Shown here: piece after piece, positions 9,105 through 17,369 of the stretch
How positions within the stretch are numbered: the first letter of the stretch is position 1
Layout of the letters: every line of letters starts with the position of its first letter
Assembly: GCA_041168905.1 (NCBI GenBank)
Contig: JBEEJZ010000257.1
Location: forward strand, 1 to 64,000
Length of the DNA: 64,000 nucleotides
From: JBEEJZ01 sp041168905
GTDB lineage: Bacteria; Pseudomonadota; Gammaproteobacteria; Burkholderiales; Burkholderiaceae_C
Direction: 5' to 3'
Notes under the pieces: model-generated
Seen by the model: the letters and a program-made list of their open reading frames with translations, nothing else
Database searches by the model: none
What the model was told of the DNA's origin: nothing
Translations under genes and position numbers: made by a program

Positions 9105-10004
9105 GTGGAACTCCGCCATCTGCGCTATTTCGTGTGCGTCGCCGAAGAAAAGAACATCGGCCGCGCAGCCCTGCGTCTGCATATCTCCCAACCGCCACTG
9201 ACCCGGCAAATCCAGCAACTCGAAGAGCAGCTGGGCGTGCAACTGTTTCGACGCAACAACCGGGGCGTGGAACTCACCGATGCCGGGCGGGTGCTGTACG
9301 ACGATGCCCGCAACATTCTGGGCATGACGGAACGTGCCATCGAGCGCAGCAGCAAAGCCGCGCAAGGTTTGCTGGGGCGTGTGGATGTCGCCATCTTCGG
9401 GTCCGGCATTTTTGGTGCTATCCCGCGCCTGATGCGCGCGTTTCGCGAGTCGCATCCCGAGGTCAGCATTTTTTTGCACAACATGGTGAAGGACGAGCAG
9501 ATCGAGGCCCTGCGCGACCGCCGCATCACGCTGGCCTTCAACCGGCTGATGCGCCCCATCGAGGGCCTGGTCAGCGAGACCTTGCTTACCGAGCCCCTGC
9601 ATGTGGCCATGCCCTCAGACAGTGTGCTGGCAACCCAGGCGGTGGTGCCCCTGCAAGCTCTCGAAAACGTGCCGCTGGTGCTCTACCCCACCGGGGCCAG
9701 GCCCAGTTTCATCGACCGGGTCCACGACATGTGCCGAGCCTGCCAGTTCACGCCGGTGGTGGCTCAGGAAGTGGGCGATGTGGTGCACGCTGTGGCCTTG
9801 GTGGCGACTGGTTTTGCCGCCACGCTGGTGCCCTTTTCGGCCACCTCCATGGCGCTACCCGGCATCACCTATCGGCCCTTGCAACACCCCACGCTGGCGC
9901 AGGTGGACTTGTGCTGCATTTACCGCGATGACGACGAATCGGCCATCCTGCAATCGCTGCTGGCCTCCATGCGCAAGGCAGCGCGCGAACCGCTCACGAC
10001 TTGA
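9105..10004 (+). CDS. LysR-family transcriptional regulator
   Basis: 299 residues starting at GTG 9105 with AAGGA just upstream. N-terminal winged helix-turn-helix is typical (MELRHLRYFVCVAEE, ISQPPLTRQIQQLEEQLG, LFRR), followed by a periplasmic-binding-like effector domain. It is transcribed away from the meta-cleavage operon, the classic arrangement for its activator, so it probably responds to a pathway intermediate such as a muconate. Its last 11 bases overlap the convergent MFS gene. The effector is not predictable. Confidence 0.9.
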   Translation: MELRHLRYFVCVAEEKNIGRAALRLHISQPPLTRQIQQLEEQLGVQLFRRNNRGVELTDAGRVLYDDARNILGMTERAIERSSKAAQGLLGRVDVAIFGSGIFGAIPRLMRAFRESHPEVSIFLHNMVKDEQIEALRDRRITLAFNRLMRPIEGLVSETLLTEPLHVAMPSDSVLATQAVVPLQALENVPLVLYPTGARPSFIDRVHDMCRACQFTPVVAQEVGDVVHAVALVATGFAATLVPFSATSMALPGITYRPLQHPTLAQVDLCCIYRDDDESAILQSLLASMRKAAREPLTT

Positions 10005-11196
10005 CAGCCTGCGTCTTGCTGGCCAGCGCCCCGGCCGTCAACAGACTCAGCAGCACCAGGGGCAGGCCCAGCCCGAAGGCGTTGCGGATACCCCAGTGCT
10101 CGGCCACCCAGCCCAGCAGCGGCGGGCCCAGCAAGAAGGCCACGAAAGAGGTTTGAGCCAGCGCCGCCACGTTGACGGCGGCGGGCCGGTCGGTGCGCTG
10201 GGCCGCTGCCGACATGGCCAGCGGAAACAGGGCACTGGTACCGGCCCCCATCAGCGCCAGCCCGACAAAAGCCAGCCACATGGCTGGCGCTGCATACACC
10301 AGCACCACCCCCACGCCCATCATGCTGATCAGCACCCGTGCCACACGCACCGGCTGGTGGCGCTCCACAAAGCGATCCGCAAAAAAGCGCATGCTGGCCT
10401 GCGCCAGGGCACCGGTGGCCACGGCCATGCCGCTGACAAAGGGACTGCCACCAAACACGTCGCGCATGTAGATGCCCGACCAGTCTATGCCCGCGCCCTC
10501 CATCAACATGGCCGAGAGCGACACGGCCACCAGCAGGCCTATGGCCATGGTGGGGTGGGCAAACAGGGGGGCATCATCCTGCTTGGCACCGGATCGCTGC
10601 GCCGCCGGGGTGAAGCTGCCCAAGGTCAGCACCGTGCCCACCAGCACCACCGGCACCATCAGCCCCAGATGCAGTTGGGGGCTGATGCCGACCCAGGACA
10701 TGCCCGCACCCACAATGCTGGCCGAAAAAAAGCCAAAGCTCCAGAAAGCGTGCGCCCGGTTCATGATGCGCCGGCCGATCTGGTGCTCCACCCGGTCCGC
10801 CTCGATGTTGACCACCTGTTCGATGGCGCCGATGGCCAGGCCGATCGGCAACAGCACGCAAAACAGCATGACAGGCCCGGTCGCCCAGGCGGCCACTGCG
10901 TAGAAGCTGGCCACCACCGGCAGCAGCGTCAACAAGACACGCCGATAGCCCACGCGCTCAATCACCCGGCTACCAAAGGTGAGCGACACCATGGTGCCGA
11001 CCGCCGCGCCAATCAGGGCAAAGCCCAGCGCACCCTCGGCCACACCCATGCTGCGCTGAATTTCGGCCAGCCGGGGAAAGAAACCACCCAGTGCAAACGA
11101 GTAAAGATAAAACGCGGCAAACACGCGGATGTGCGCCGGCAGCTGCAGGCCACGCCAAGTTGAAGCGGAGGCAGGGGAACTGTGAGTTTGGGTCAT
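9994..11196 (-). CDS. MFS transporter (YbjJ-like)
   Basis: 400 residues, about 12 hydrophobic segments, no signal peptide. Major facilitator fold with the loop 2-3 motif region GSRVIERVGYRRV. The second half has MEGAGIDWSGIYMRDVFG, which resembles the YbjJ-like subgroup of inner membrane transporters. It overlaps lysR tail to tail by 11 bases and is divergent from purT. No strong ribosome site is seen. The substrate is unknown; the position next to the aromatic operon is only a weak hint. Confidence 0.8.
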   Translation of the reverse strand: MTQTHSSPASASTWRGLQLPAHIRVFAAFYLYSFALGGFFPRLAEIQRSMGVAEGALGFALIGAAVGTMVSLTFGSRVIERVGYRRVLLTLLPVVASFYAVAAWATGPVMLFCVLLPIGLAIGAIEQVVNIEADRVEHQIGRRIMNRAHAFWSFGFFSASIVGAGMSWVGISPQLHLGLMVPVVLVGTVLTLGSFTPAAQRSGAKQDDAPLFAHPTMAIGLLVAVSLSAMLMEGAGIDWSGIYMRDVFGGSPFVSGMAVATGALAQASMRFFADRFVERHQPVRVARVLISMMGVGVVLVYAAPAMWLAFVGLALMGAGTSALFPLAMSAAAQRTDRPAAVNVAALAQTSFVAFLLGPPLLGWVAEHWGIRNAFGLGLPLVLLSLLTAGALASKTQAVKS

Positions 11197-11277
11197 GGCC
11201 GGATTATGTGTGCGGCGTCACCGCCCGGATACGGGTGACCTTGCGCCTAACATCCACCCTTTTGAAGGAAATTGTTG

Positions 11278-12495
11278 ATGACCACGTTCGGTACCCCGCT
11301 GTCACCCCATGCCACCAAAGTCATGCTGCTGGGCAGTGGCGAACTGGGCAAAGAAGTCCTGATCGCCTTGCAACGCCTGGGCGTGGAAACCATCGCCGTC
11401 GATCGTTACGACCACGCGCCGGGCCAGCAGGTGGCACATCACGCCCGCACCATCACCATGAGCGACCCGGCCCAGCTCAAGGCCCTGATCGAGGCGGAGC
11501 ACCCGCAACTCGTGGTGCCCGAAATCGAAGCCATTGCCACGCCCATGCTTGAAGAACTGGAGGCTGCCGGGGTGGTGCGCGTGATCCCCACGGCCCGTGC
11601 CGCCCGCCTCACCATGGACCGCGAGGGCATACGGCGCCTGGCTGCCGAGACTCTGGGCCAGCCCACCAGCCCGTACCAGTTTTGTGATTCCATGGCCGAG
11701 CTGCAGGCGGCGATAGACGGCACCAGCGGTGCGCCCGCCATCGGTTATCCCTGCATCGTCAAGCCGGTGATGAGCAGTTCGGGCAAGGGCCAGAGCAAGA
11801 TCGACGGCCCGGGCGACGTGCAAAAAGCGTGGGACTACGCCATGGCCGGGGGCCGTGTCAGCCACGGGCGCGTCATCGTGGAAGGGTTCATCGACTTTGA
11901 CTACGAGATCACCCAGCTGACCGTGCGCGCCGTGGGCGCTGACGGCCAGATCGAAACCCATTTTTGCGAGCCCATCGGGCACATTCAGGTCAGCGGCGAC
12001 TACGTGGAAAGCTGGCAGCCCCACCCCATGCACCCTGCCGCCCTCGAAAAATCGCGCCAAATCGCCAAGGCCGTGACCGACAACCTGGGTGGCCAGGGCC
12101 TGTTTGGTGTGGAGCTGTTCGTCAAGGGCGATCAGGTGTGGTTCAGCGAGGTCAGCCCGCGCCCGCACGACACCGGCCTGGTCACCCTGACCACCCAGGT
12201 GCAAAGCGAGTTTGAACTGCATGCCCGCGCCATTTTGGGCCTGCCGGTCAATACTTCCTTGCGTAGTCCTGGCGCCAGCGCCGTGATTTACGGTGGCGTT
12301 GAGGCCCAGGGCATCGTGTTTGATGGCGTGGACGATGCCTTGCGTGTGCCCAACACCGACCTGCGCCTGTTTGGCAAGCCCGAAAGCTTTGTCAAACGGC
12401 GCATGGGCGTGGCCCTGGCCTTTAATGCGGATGTGGAAGTGGCTCGCACCCGCGCCAAACTGGCTGCCTCTAAGGTCAAGCCGCGGGCAGCCTGA
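11278..12495 (+). CDS. purT: Formate-dependent GAR transformylase PurT
   Basis: 405 residues. PurT makes formyl-glycinamide ribonucleotide from GAR, formate and ATP in purine synthesis, bypassing the folate-dependent PurN. ATP-grasp protein: N-terminal KVMLLGSGELGKEV, substrate motif ITMSDP, ATP-binding CIVKPVMSSSGKGQS, and metal-binding FSEVSPRPHDTG. Start is the ATG at 11278 with AAGGA 8 bases upstream; an in-frame TTG at 11272 is less likely. A second MFS gene follows after 11 bases. Confidence 0.96.
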   Translation: MTTFGTPLSPHATKVMLLGSGELGKEVLIALQRLGVETIAVDRYDHAPGQQVAHHARTITMSDPAQLKALIEAEHPQLVVPEIEAIATPMLEELEAAGVVRVIPTARAARLTMDREGIRRLAAETLGQPTSPYQFCDSMAELQAAIDGTSGAPAIGYPCIVKPVMSSSGKGQSKIDGPGDVQKAWDYAMAGGRVSHGRVIVEGFIDFDYEITQLTVRAVGADGQIETHFCEPIGHIQVSGDYVESWQPHPMHPAALEKSRQIAKAVTDNLGGQGLFGVELFVKGDQVWFSEVSPRPHDTGLVTLTTQVQSEFELHARAILGLPVNTSLRSPGASAVIYGGVEAQGIVFDGVDDALRVPNTDLRLFGKPESFVKRRMGVALAFNADVEVARTRAKLAASKVKPRAA

Positions 12496-12506
12496 ATCCG
12501 GCCATC

Positions 12507-13697
12507 GTGACCCACTCTGCGCCCCGCCGGGTACTGCCCATCTTGGTGCTGGCGCAATTTGCCGGCACCTCGCTATGGTTTGCCGTCAACGCTGTCATGC
12601 CCGACCTGCAACTCGCCTTCGGCTGGCCGGCCACCGCGGTGGGCACCCTCACCTCCGCTTTACAGGCAGGCTTTATCCTGGGCACTCTGGTGTTTGCCCT
12701 GCTGGCCATTGCCGACCGGCATTCGGCGCGCACCGTGTTTTTGCTGTGTTCCCTGGCCGGCGCTGCCTGCACCGTGGCTGCCTGGGCCAGGGTGGCTGAC
12801 TTTTCTGCCTTGCTGGCCTGGAGGTTTGCCACCGGTTTTTTTCTGGCGGGTATTTACCCGGTGGGCATGAAGATCGCCTCCCAGTGGTTCCCGCAGGGCT
12901 TGGGCCTGGCGCTGGGCTGGCTCATAGGCGCACTGGTGCTCGGCTCAGCCAGCCCGCATGCGCTGCGGGCCATCGGTGACAGCCTGCCTTGGCACGGCGT
13001 GATGCTGGGCGTGGCGGCTTTGGCAGCTGCTGGCGGGTTGGCCCTGTTTCTTTGCCTGCCAGAGCCGCCCGGGCGCAAACCTGCGGGCACGCGGCCACCC
13101 CCCTTGCAGTGGCGAGCCGGCTTTGTGTTGTGGACCGATGCGCGCGTGCGCAGTTCGGTGCTGGGCTATTTCGGACACATGTGGGAGCTGTACACCCTGT
13201 GGGTTCTGATGCCGCTGGTGCTGGCGACCCGGCTCAGCGGCCAGGCCCTGTCGATCGCCGCATTTGCCGTGCTGGGCGCAGGCGCGGTGGGCTGTGTTGC
13301 CGGCGGCTACCTGGCGCGGCGCCTGGGCAGTGCGCATGTCGCTGCGGGCCAACTGGGCCTGAGCGGCCTGTGTTGCATCACTTCGCCCTGGTTGATCGAT
13401 GCACCGACGCTGGTATTTGGCCTTTGGCTGCTGCTATGGGGCATCACGGTATCGGGGGATTCGCCGCAGCTGTCCACGCTCACGGCTCGCAATGCCCCGC
13501 CCGCTGTTGTGGGCAGTGTGCTGACGCTCACCAACTGCCTGGGCTTCACCCTTTCGGTGATCAGCATCGAGCTGTTTGTGGGGCTGTCCAAGCACCTGCC
13601 ACTGGCCCATGTGCTGCCTTGGCTGGGCCTGGGCCCGGCGCTCGGCTTGTGGGCCTTGCGCCCGCTGCTGCAAGCCGAGCGCACTCGCAAGGTGTAG
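12507..13697 (+). CDS. MFS transporter
   Basis: 396 residues with about 12 predicted membrane helices. Begins at GTG 12507, 11 bases after purT, so it is probably translated from the same message. The glycine- and alanine-rich helices and the FLAGIYPVGMKIASQWFPQG segment in helix 4 fit the major facilitator superfamily. No residues allow a substrate to be named. Export of a toxic compound and nucleobase uptake are both possible, and neither is supported by the sequence. Confidence 0.8.
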   Translation: MTHSAPRRVLPILVLAQFAGTSLWFAVNAVMPDLQLAFGWPATAVGTLTSALQAGFILGTLVFALLAIADRHSARTVFLLCSLAGAACTVAAWARVADFSALLAWRFATGFFLAGIYPVGMKIASQWFPQGLGLALGWLIGALVLGSASPHALRAIGDSLPWHGVMLGVAALAAAGGLALFLCLPEPPGRKPAGTRPPPLQWRAGFVLWTDARVRSSVLGYFGHMWELYTLWVLMPLVLATRLSGQALSIAAFAVLGAGAVGCVAGGYLARRLGSAHVAAGQLGLSGLCCITSPWLIDAPTLVFGLWLLLWGITVSGDSPQLSTLTARNAPPAVVGSVLTLTNCLGFTLSVISIELFVGLSKHLPLAHVLPWLGLGPALGLWALRPLLQAERTRKV

Positions 13698-13731
13698 CGG
13701 CACGAGTGTCTGCGGCACTTACCATGCCGCC

Positions 13732-14163
13732 ATGCAAATGAATTCCAAATTGATCCTGCCCAAAGCCAGTGCCGCCTGCCCCTGCGGTGGCGACCAGGCG
13801 TATGGGCACTGCTGCGGACATTGGCATGCCGGCCTGAGCCAGGGCTTGCACGCGCCCACACCCGAGGCCCTGATGCGCTCGCGCTACAGCGCCTATGTGC
13901 TGGGCCTGCTCGACTATCTGCTGGCCACCTGGCACCCGGCCACTGCCCCTGGCGACCTGGAGCTGCCACCTGTCAAATGGCTGGGCCTGGAGGTGCGCCA
14001 CGCCGAGCAGTCTGGCGACGCCGGTGTGGTGGAATTTGTGGCCCGTTGCCGAACCTTTCAGCTCGCAGGCGGCAAGGCCGAGCGCATGCACGAGACCAGC
14101 CGTTTTGTGCGCGAGAACGGGCGCTGGCTGTACATCGACGGCGTGGTTGATTCAGGGGCTTAG
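13732..14163 (+). CDS. YchJ-like protein with SEC-C zinc motif
   Basis: 143 residues from ATG 13732 (second ATG at 13738). The N-terminus has the zinc-binding pattern ACPCGGDQAYGHCCG, followed by PEALMRSRYSAYVLG and the NTF2-like core ending in RFVRENGRWLYIDG. This is the UPF0225/YchJ pattern; the biochemical role of the family is not established. The frame is open upstream within the MFS gene but has no family similarity there. Follows the MFS gene by 34 bases. Confidence 0.85.
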   Translation: MQMNSKLILPKASAACPCGGDQAYGHCCGHWHAGLSQGLHAPTPEALMRSRYSAYVLGLLDYLLATWHPATAPGDLELPPVKWLGLEVRHAEQSGDAGVVEFVARCRTFQLAGGKAERMHETSRFVRENGRWLYIDGVVDSGA

Positions 14164-14199
14164 GGCGGGCGCTCGGAGCGCGCCTCACATCCCTGGCCT

Positions 14200-14688
14200 T
14201 CAAGCCCGTGATGAGCCCAGCAATTGTCGAATCTGGGCCACCACCATGGCGTGATCCTGTTCTTGAGGCAGGCCAGACACGGTGATGGTGCCCACCATGC
14301 CCACGCCCTTGATCAGGATGGGAAAAGCGCCACCGGCTGCGGCGTACTCGCGCGGGTCCAGGCCGGTATGTACCTCAAACTGCGTGCCCCGGCTGCGGTA
14401 CAGCGTGCCCATGAAAAACGAGCTGTGGGCGTAGCGGCGCACCACATTGTTCTTGCGGCGCACCCAATCTGCGTTGTCACCGGTCGTGCCGGCCATGGCG
14501 TGGCCAAACAGCTGCAAGTCCCCCAGCCGGATATCGACCATCACCGCCACGCCGGCGTCCTTGGCTGCCTGCACCAGACCCAAGCCCAGCGTCAGGGCCA
14601 TGTCGCGGGTGAATTCGGTGAATTGCAGTTCGTTTTCCTGCTGTTGCAAGGTGGCCAACAGGGCTTTTTCGTCTTCGGGAGTGGTCAT
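14200..14688 (-). CDS. UPF0303 heme-binding-like protein
   Basis: 162 residues from ATG 14688 (MTTPEDEKALLATLQQQ). The core (VMVDIRLGDLQLFGHAM, WVRRKNNVVRRYAHSS, GVGMVGTITVSGLPQEQDH) matches the GlcG/HbpS-like or UPF0303 fold, which includes heme-binding and cytosolic proteins of unclear role. No signal peptide. Possible roles are stress or redox related, but this is not shown by the sequence. The upstream extension to 14760 lacks family residues. Confidence 0.75.
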   Translation of the reverse strand: MTTPEDEKALLATLQQQENELQFTEFTRDMALTLGLGLVQAAKDAGVAVMVDIRLGDLQLFGHAMAGTTGDNADWVRRKNNVVRRYAHSSFFMGTLYRSRGTQFEVHTGLDPREYAAAGGAFPILIKGVGMVGTITVSGLPQEQDHAMVVAQIRQLLGSSRA

Positions 14689-14756
14689 GATGTGCCGTTC
14701 GGTTGAGGGGCATGATTTTGCTCGATTCTGGCCCGCAGCCTCGGGGCAAGCCGCTG

Positions 14757-15752
14757 TCAACCGCGTGACACGGTGGCCTCGAAGGGCTTCTGCAGCTTGC
14801 GATAAATGGTGTTGCGCGATATGCCCAGATGCCTGGCAGCAGCAGTCACATTGCCGCTAAAGGCATGCAGGGTGTTAGTCAACTCCGCATGAATACAGTC
14901 GCTCAAAGCCGTGGAGGGCTGACTTGAACTGAGTGGTGGACCGAGCTCGGCATGGACCTCGACCTCGTCCACGTTGGAGCCATCTGCTCGAAGAGCCATT
15001 CGATACAACACACTCTTGAGTTCGCGCATGTTTCCATTCCAGGGGTGCTGCCTGAGGCGCTCCACAGCCAGGCGGCTGAGCCTTCCGGTGCCCGGAATTT
15101 GACGCCATTGCGACATCACCAGGTCGACGAAATCCTCACGCTGCCTCAATGGGGGGATCTTCATCTCGATGGTGTTGATGCGGTAGTACAGATCCTTACG
15201 GAAGCGTCCTTCGGCCACGGCCTTTTCCAGGTCCACATTGGTGGCCGCGATGAGCTGGACATCGACTCTGCGCTCAGGCCCCTTGCCCAGCGGGCGTACG
15301 GTCCAGCAGTCCAGCAAGCGCAGGAGGGTGACCTGCAGGCTCAGTGGCATGTCGCCTATCTCATCGAGCAACAAGGTTCCCTGGTCCGCTTCCACAACGC
15401 GACCTTCAGCACCGCCACGGCGCGCACCCGTGTAAGCGCCATCGGCATGCCCGAAGAGTTCGGCAAAGGCCAAAGATTCGGGCAAGGCCGCGCAATTGAC
15501 AGCCACAAATGCACCCTGCCGGCCAGACTGACGGTGTATTTCGCGCGCCACGACTTCCTTGCCGGTACCGGACTCGCCTGAAAGCAGGATCGGCAGTTTC
15601 AGGCGCGTAGCCCGGACGACGATCCGGAGATTCTCGGCCAGCCGACTGTCTTTCAGGACAGGTGCCACCGGCGGCACTGGCTGTGGCGATAAAGAGGTTT
15701 CACCACCCTGGCAATCGTCCTTGCATACAACCGAGGCAGGATGGTTTTCCAC
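14757..15752 (-). CDS. Sigma-54-dependent activator lacking its N-terminal sensor domain
   Basis: AAA+ domain with Walker A GESGTGKE, the sigma-54 contact loop as GAYTGA, Walker B TLLLDEIGD, the arginine-finger region RFRKDLYYRI, and a C-terminal Fis-type helix-turn-helix (AAARHLGISRNTIYRKL). It resembles AcoR-type activators, but those carry about 300 further N-terminal residues with GAF or PAS sensing. Here almost nothing precedes the AAA+ domain. The start is uncertain: no in-frame ATG lies between the aldA stop and the domain, so GTG 15752 is my choice; an ATG at 16007 would overlap aldA. Either a sensorless activator or a 5'-deleted remnant. Confidence 0.6.
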   Translation of the reverse strand: MENHPASVVCKDDCQGGETSLSPQPVPPVAPVLKDSRLAENLRIVVRATRLKLPILLSGESGTGKEVVAREIHRQSGRQGAFVAVNCAALPESLAFAELFGHADGAYTGARRGGAEGRVVEADQGTLLLDEIGDMPLSLQVTLLRLLDCWTVRPLGKGPERRVDVQLIAATNVDLEKAVAEGRFRKDLYYRINTIEMKIPPLRQREDFVDLVMSQWRQIPGTGRLSRLAVERLRQHPWNGNMRELKSVLYRMALRADGSNVDEVEVHAELGPPLSSSQPSTALSDCIHAELTNTLHAFSGNVTAAARHLGISRNTIYRKLQKPFEATVSRG

Positions 15753-15850
15753 GAGGCGCGGAGAGCTCCGGTGCGGAAACTCATCGCTTTTTGCCACAGG
15801 CAATGGGTTCGGACGTGTGCAGTGTTTCAACGTGGGGACTCCTGGTAGCG

Positions 15851-15881
15851 CCAGAGGCACCTGCGGTGCGGGTGCCTCTGG
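15851..15881. other. Perfect 11-bp hairpin between aldA and the sigma-54 activator
   Basis: CCAGAGGCACC at 15851-15861 is exactly complementary to 15871-15881, with a 9-base loop. It lies 29 bases after the aldA stop on the minus strand. No T-run follows on either strand, so it is not a standard intrinsic terminator. It may protect the 3' end of the Rieske-PQQ-aldA message or slow transcription into the regulator gene. Confidence 0.6.
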
Positions 15882-15909
15882 GCGAAGGCGGGCCGCAGGC
15901 CCCCTGCGC

Positions 15910-17343
15910 TTACTGGGTCTGCAGGTACACCACCTGGGTTTCCATGTACTCATAGAGCCCGTGCTTGCCGTCGGCGCCACCCATACCGCTCTTGCGACGA
16001 CCCGCATGGAAACCCTGCATGGCCTCGAAGTGCTCGCGGTTGATGTAGGTCTCGCCGAACTTCAGCTCGCGCGCGGCCTTCATCGCGGCGTTCAGGTTCT
16101 GGGTGAACACCGAGGAGGTCAGGCCGTACTCGGAGTTGTTTGCCAGCACCAGCGCCTCGTCGAGATCGTCCACCACGCGCAACGGCAACACCGGGCCAAA
16201 GATTTCCTTGGTCATCACATCCATATCGTCTTTGCAGCCCAAGAGCACAGTCGGCTCGTAGTGGAAGCCCGCGCGGTCGGCCACGCGGCCACCGGTGCGC
16301 ACCTGTGCACCCTGGCTTTTAGCGGCTTCCACCAGTGCCGACACCTTGTCAACCGCGCCCTGGTTCATCAGCGGGCCCATGTGCAGGCCGCTGTCAGTCA
16401 GCGGGTTGCCGTACTGGGTGGCAGCCATCAACTGGGTCACACGCTCGGCTAGCTGATCGGCCACGCCGCGCTGCACGTAAACGCGCTCTGCCGCGTTGCA
16501 CACCTGGCCGGTGTTGAGCACGCGGCTGTTGAACAGCGCATTGGCCGTCAGTTCCAGATCGCAATCGTTCAGCACGATGGCGGGCGCCTTGCCCCCAAGC
16601 TCCAGGTTCACGCGGGTCAGGTTGCGGGCCGCCGCTTCCATGATCTTGATGCCGGTGCCGACATGGCCGGTGAAAGAGATCAGGCCGACATCCTTGTGGG
16701 ACGACAGCGCAGCTCCGGTTTCACGACCACCGGTGACCAGGTTGAACACGCCCTTGGGCAGCCCGCATTCGGCCAGCAATTCAGTGAAGTCAAACGCATT
16801 GAGCGGTGTCTCTTCGCTGGACTTGATCACGATGGTGTTGCCGGCCACCAGGGCCGGTGCCATTTTGCGGGCAATCAGGAAAAAGGGGAAGTTCCAAGGC
16901 AGGATGCCGGCTACCACGCCTATGGGGCGGCGGTGCAGGTAGATCGTCTCACCGGGACGGTCGCTGTTGAGGATTTCACCCTCAATGCGGCGTGCCCATT
17001 CGGACATGTAGTCCATGTAGTTGGCGGTGAAGTCGATTTCCACCTCGGCCAGGGGCAGGATCTTGCCCTGCTCCAGCGAGATGCGACGCGCCAGGCGGGT
17101 CTTGTGCTCGCGCAGCTTGTTGGCCACGTTGCGCAAGTGCGTGGCGCGCTGGATCGCGGGCAGACGCTCCCACGCCGGCTGGGCCGCGCGGGCGGCAGCC
17201 ACCGCCCGCTCCACGTCCGACGCGTTGGAGTCGGGCACCGTGGCGATGAGCTCCCGGGTTGACGGGTTGTGTATCTTCAGGGTAGCGGTCGATGAGGGGC
17301 TCACCCACTCACCATCGATGTAGTTGCGTTCGAATTTGTCCAT
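15910..17343 (-). CDS. aldA: Lactaldehyde/glycolaldehyde dehydrogenase (AldA-like)
   Basis: 477 residues, closely matching E. coli AldA by eye along its whole length (WARRIEGEILNSDRPGE, ILPWNFPFFLIARKMAPAL, FGETYINREHFEAMQGFH, GGADGKHGLYEY). NAD-dependent oxidation of short hydroxyaldehydes such as lactaldehyde or glycolaldehyde to the acids. Catalytic Cys in NTGQVCNAAERVYVQ and Glu in LELGGKAP are intact. GAGGAG ribosome site. It follows the PQQ alcohol dehydrogenase by 26 bases, so it probably oxidises the aldehyde made by that enzyme. Confidence 0.92.
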   Translation of the reverse strand: MDKFERNYIDGEWVSPSSTATLKIHNPSTRELIATVPDSNASDVERAVAAARAAQPAWERLPAIQRATHLRNVANKLREHKTRLARRISLEQGKILPLAEVEIDFTANYMDYMSEWARRIEGEILNSDRPGETIYLHRRPIGVVAGILPWNFPFFLIARKMAPALVAGNTIVIKSSEETPLNAFDFTELLAECGLPKGVFNLVTGGRETGAALSSHKDVGLISFTGHVGTGIKIMEAAARNLTRVNLELGGKAPAIVLNDCDLELTANALFNSRVLNTGQVCNAAERVYVQRGVADQLAERVTQLMAATQYGNPLTDSGLHMGPLMNQGAVDKVSALVEAAKSQGAQVRTGGRVADRAGFHYEPTVLLGCKDDMDVMTKEIFGPVLPLRVVDDLDEALVLANNSEYGLTSSVFTQNLNAAMKAARELKFGETYINREHFEAMQGFHAGRRKSGMGGADGKHGLYEYMETQVVYLQTQ

Positions 17344-17369
17344 GTGATTGCTCCTCGGTTCCTGTGGAT

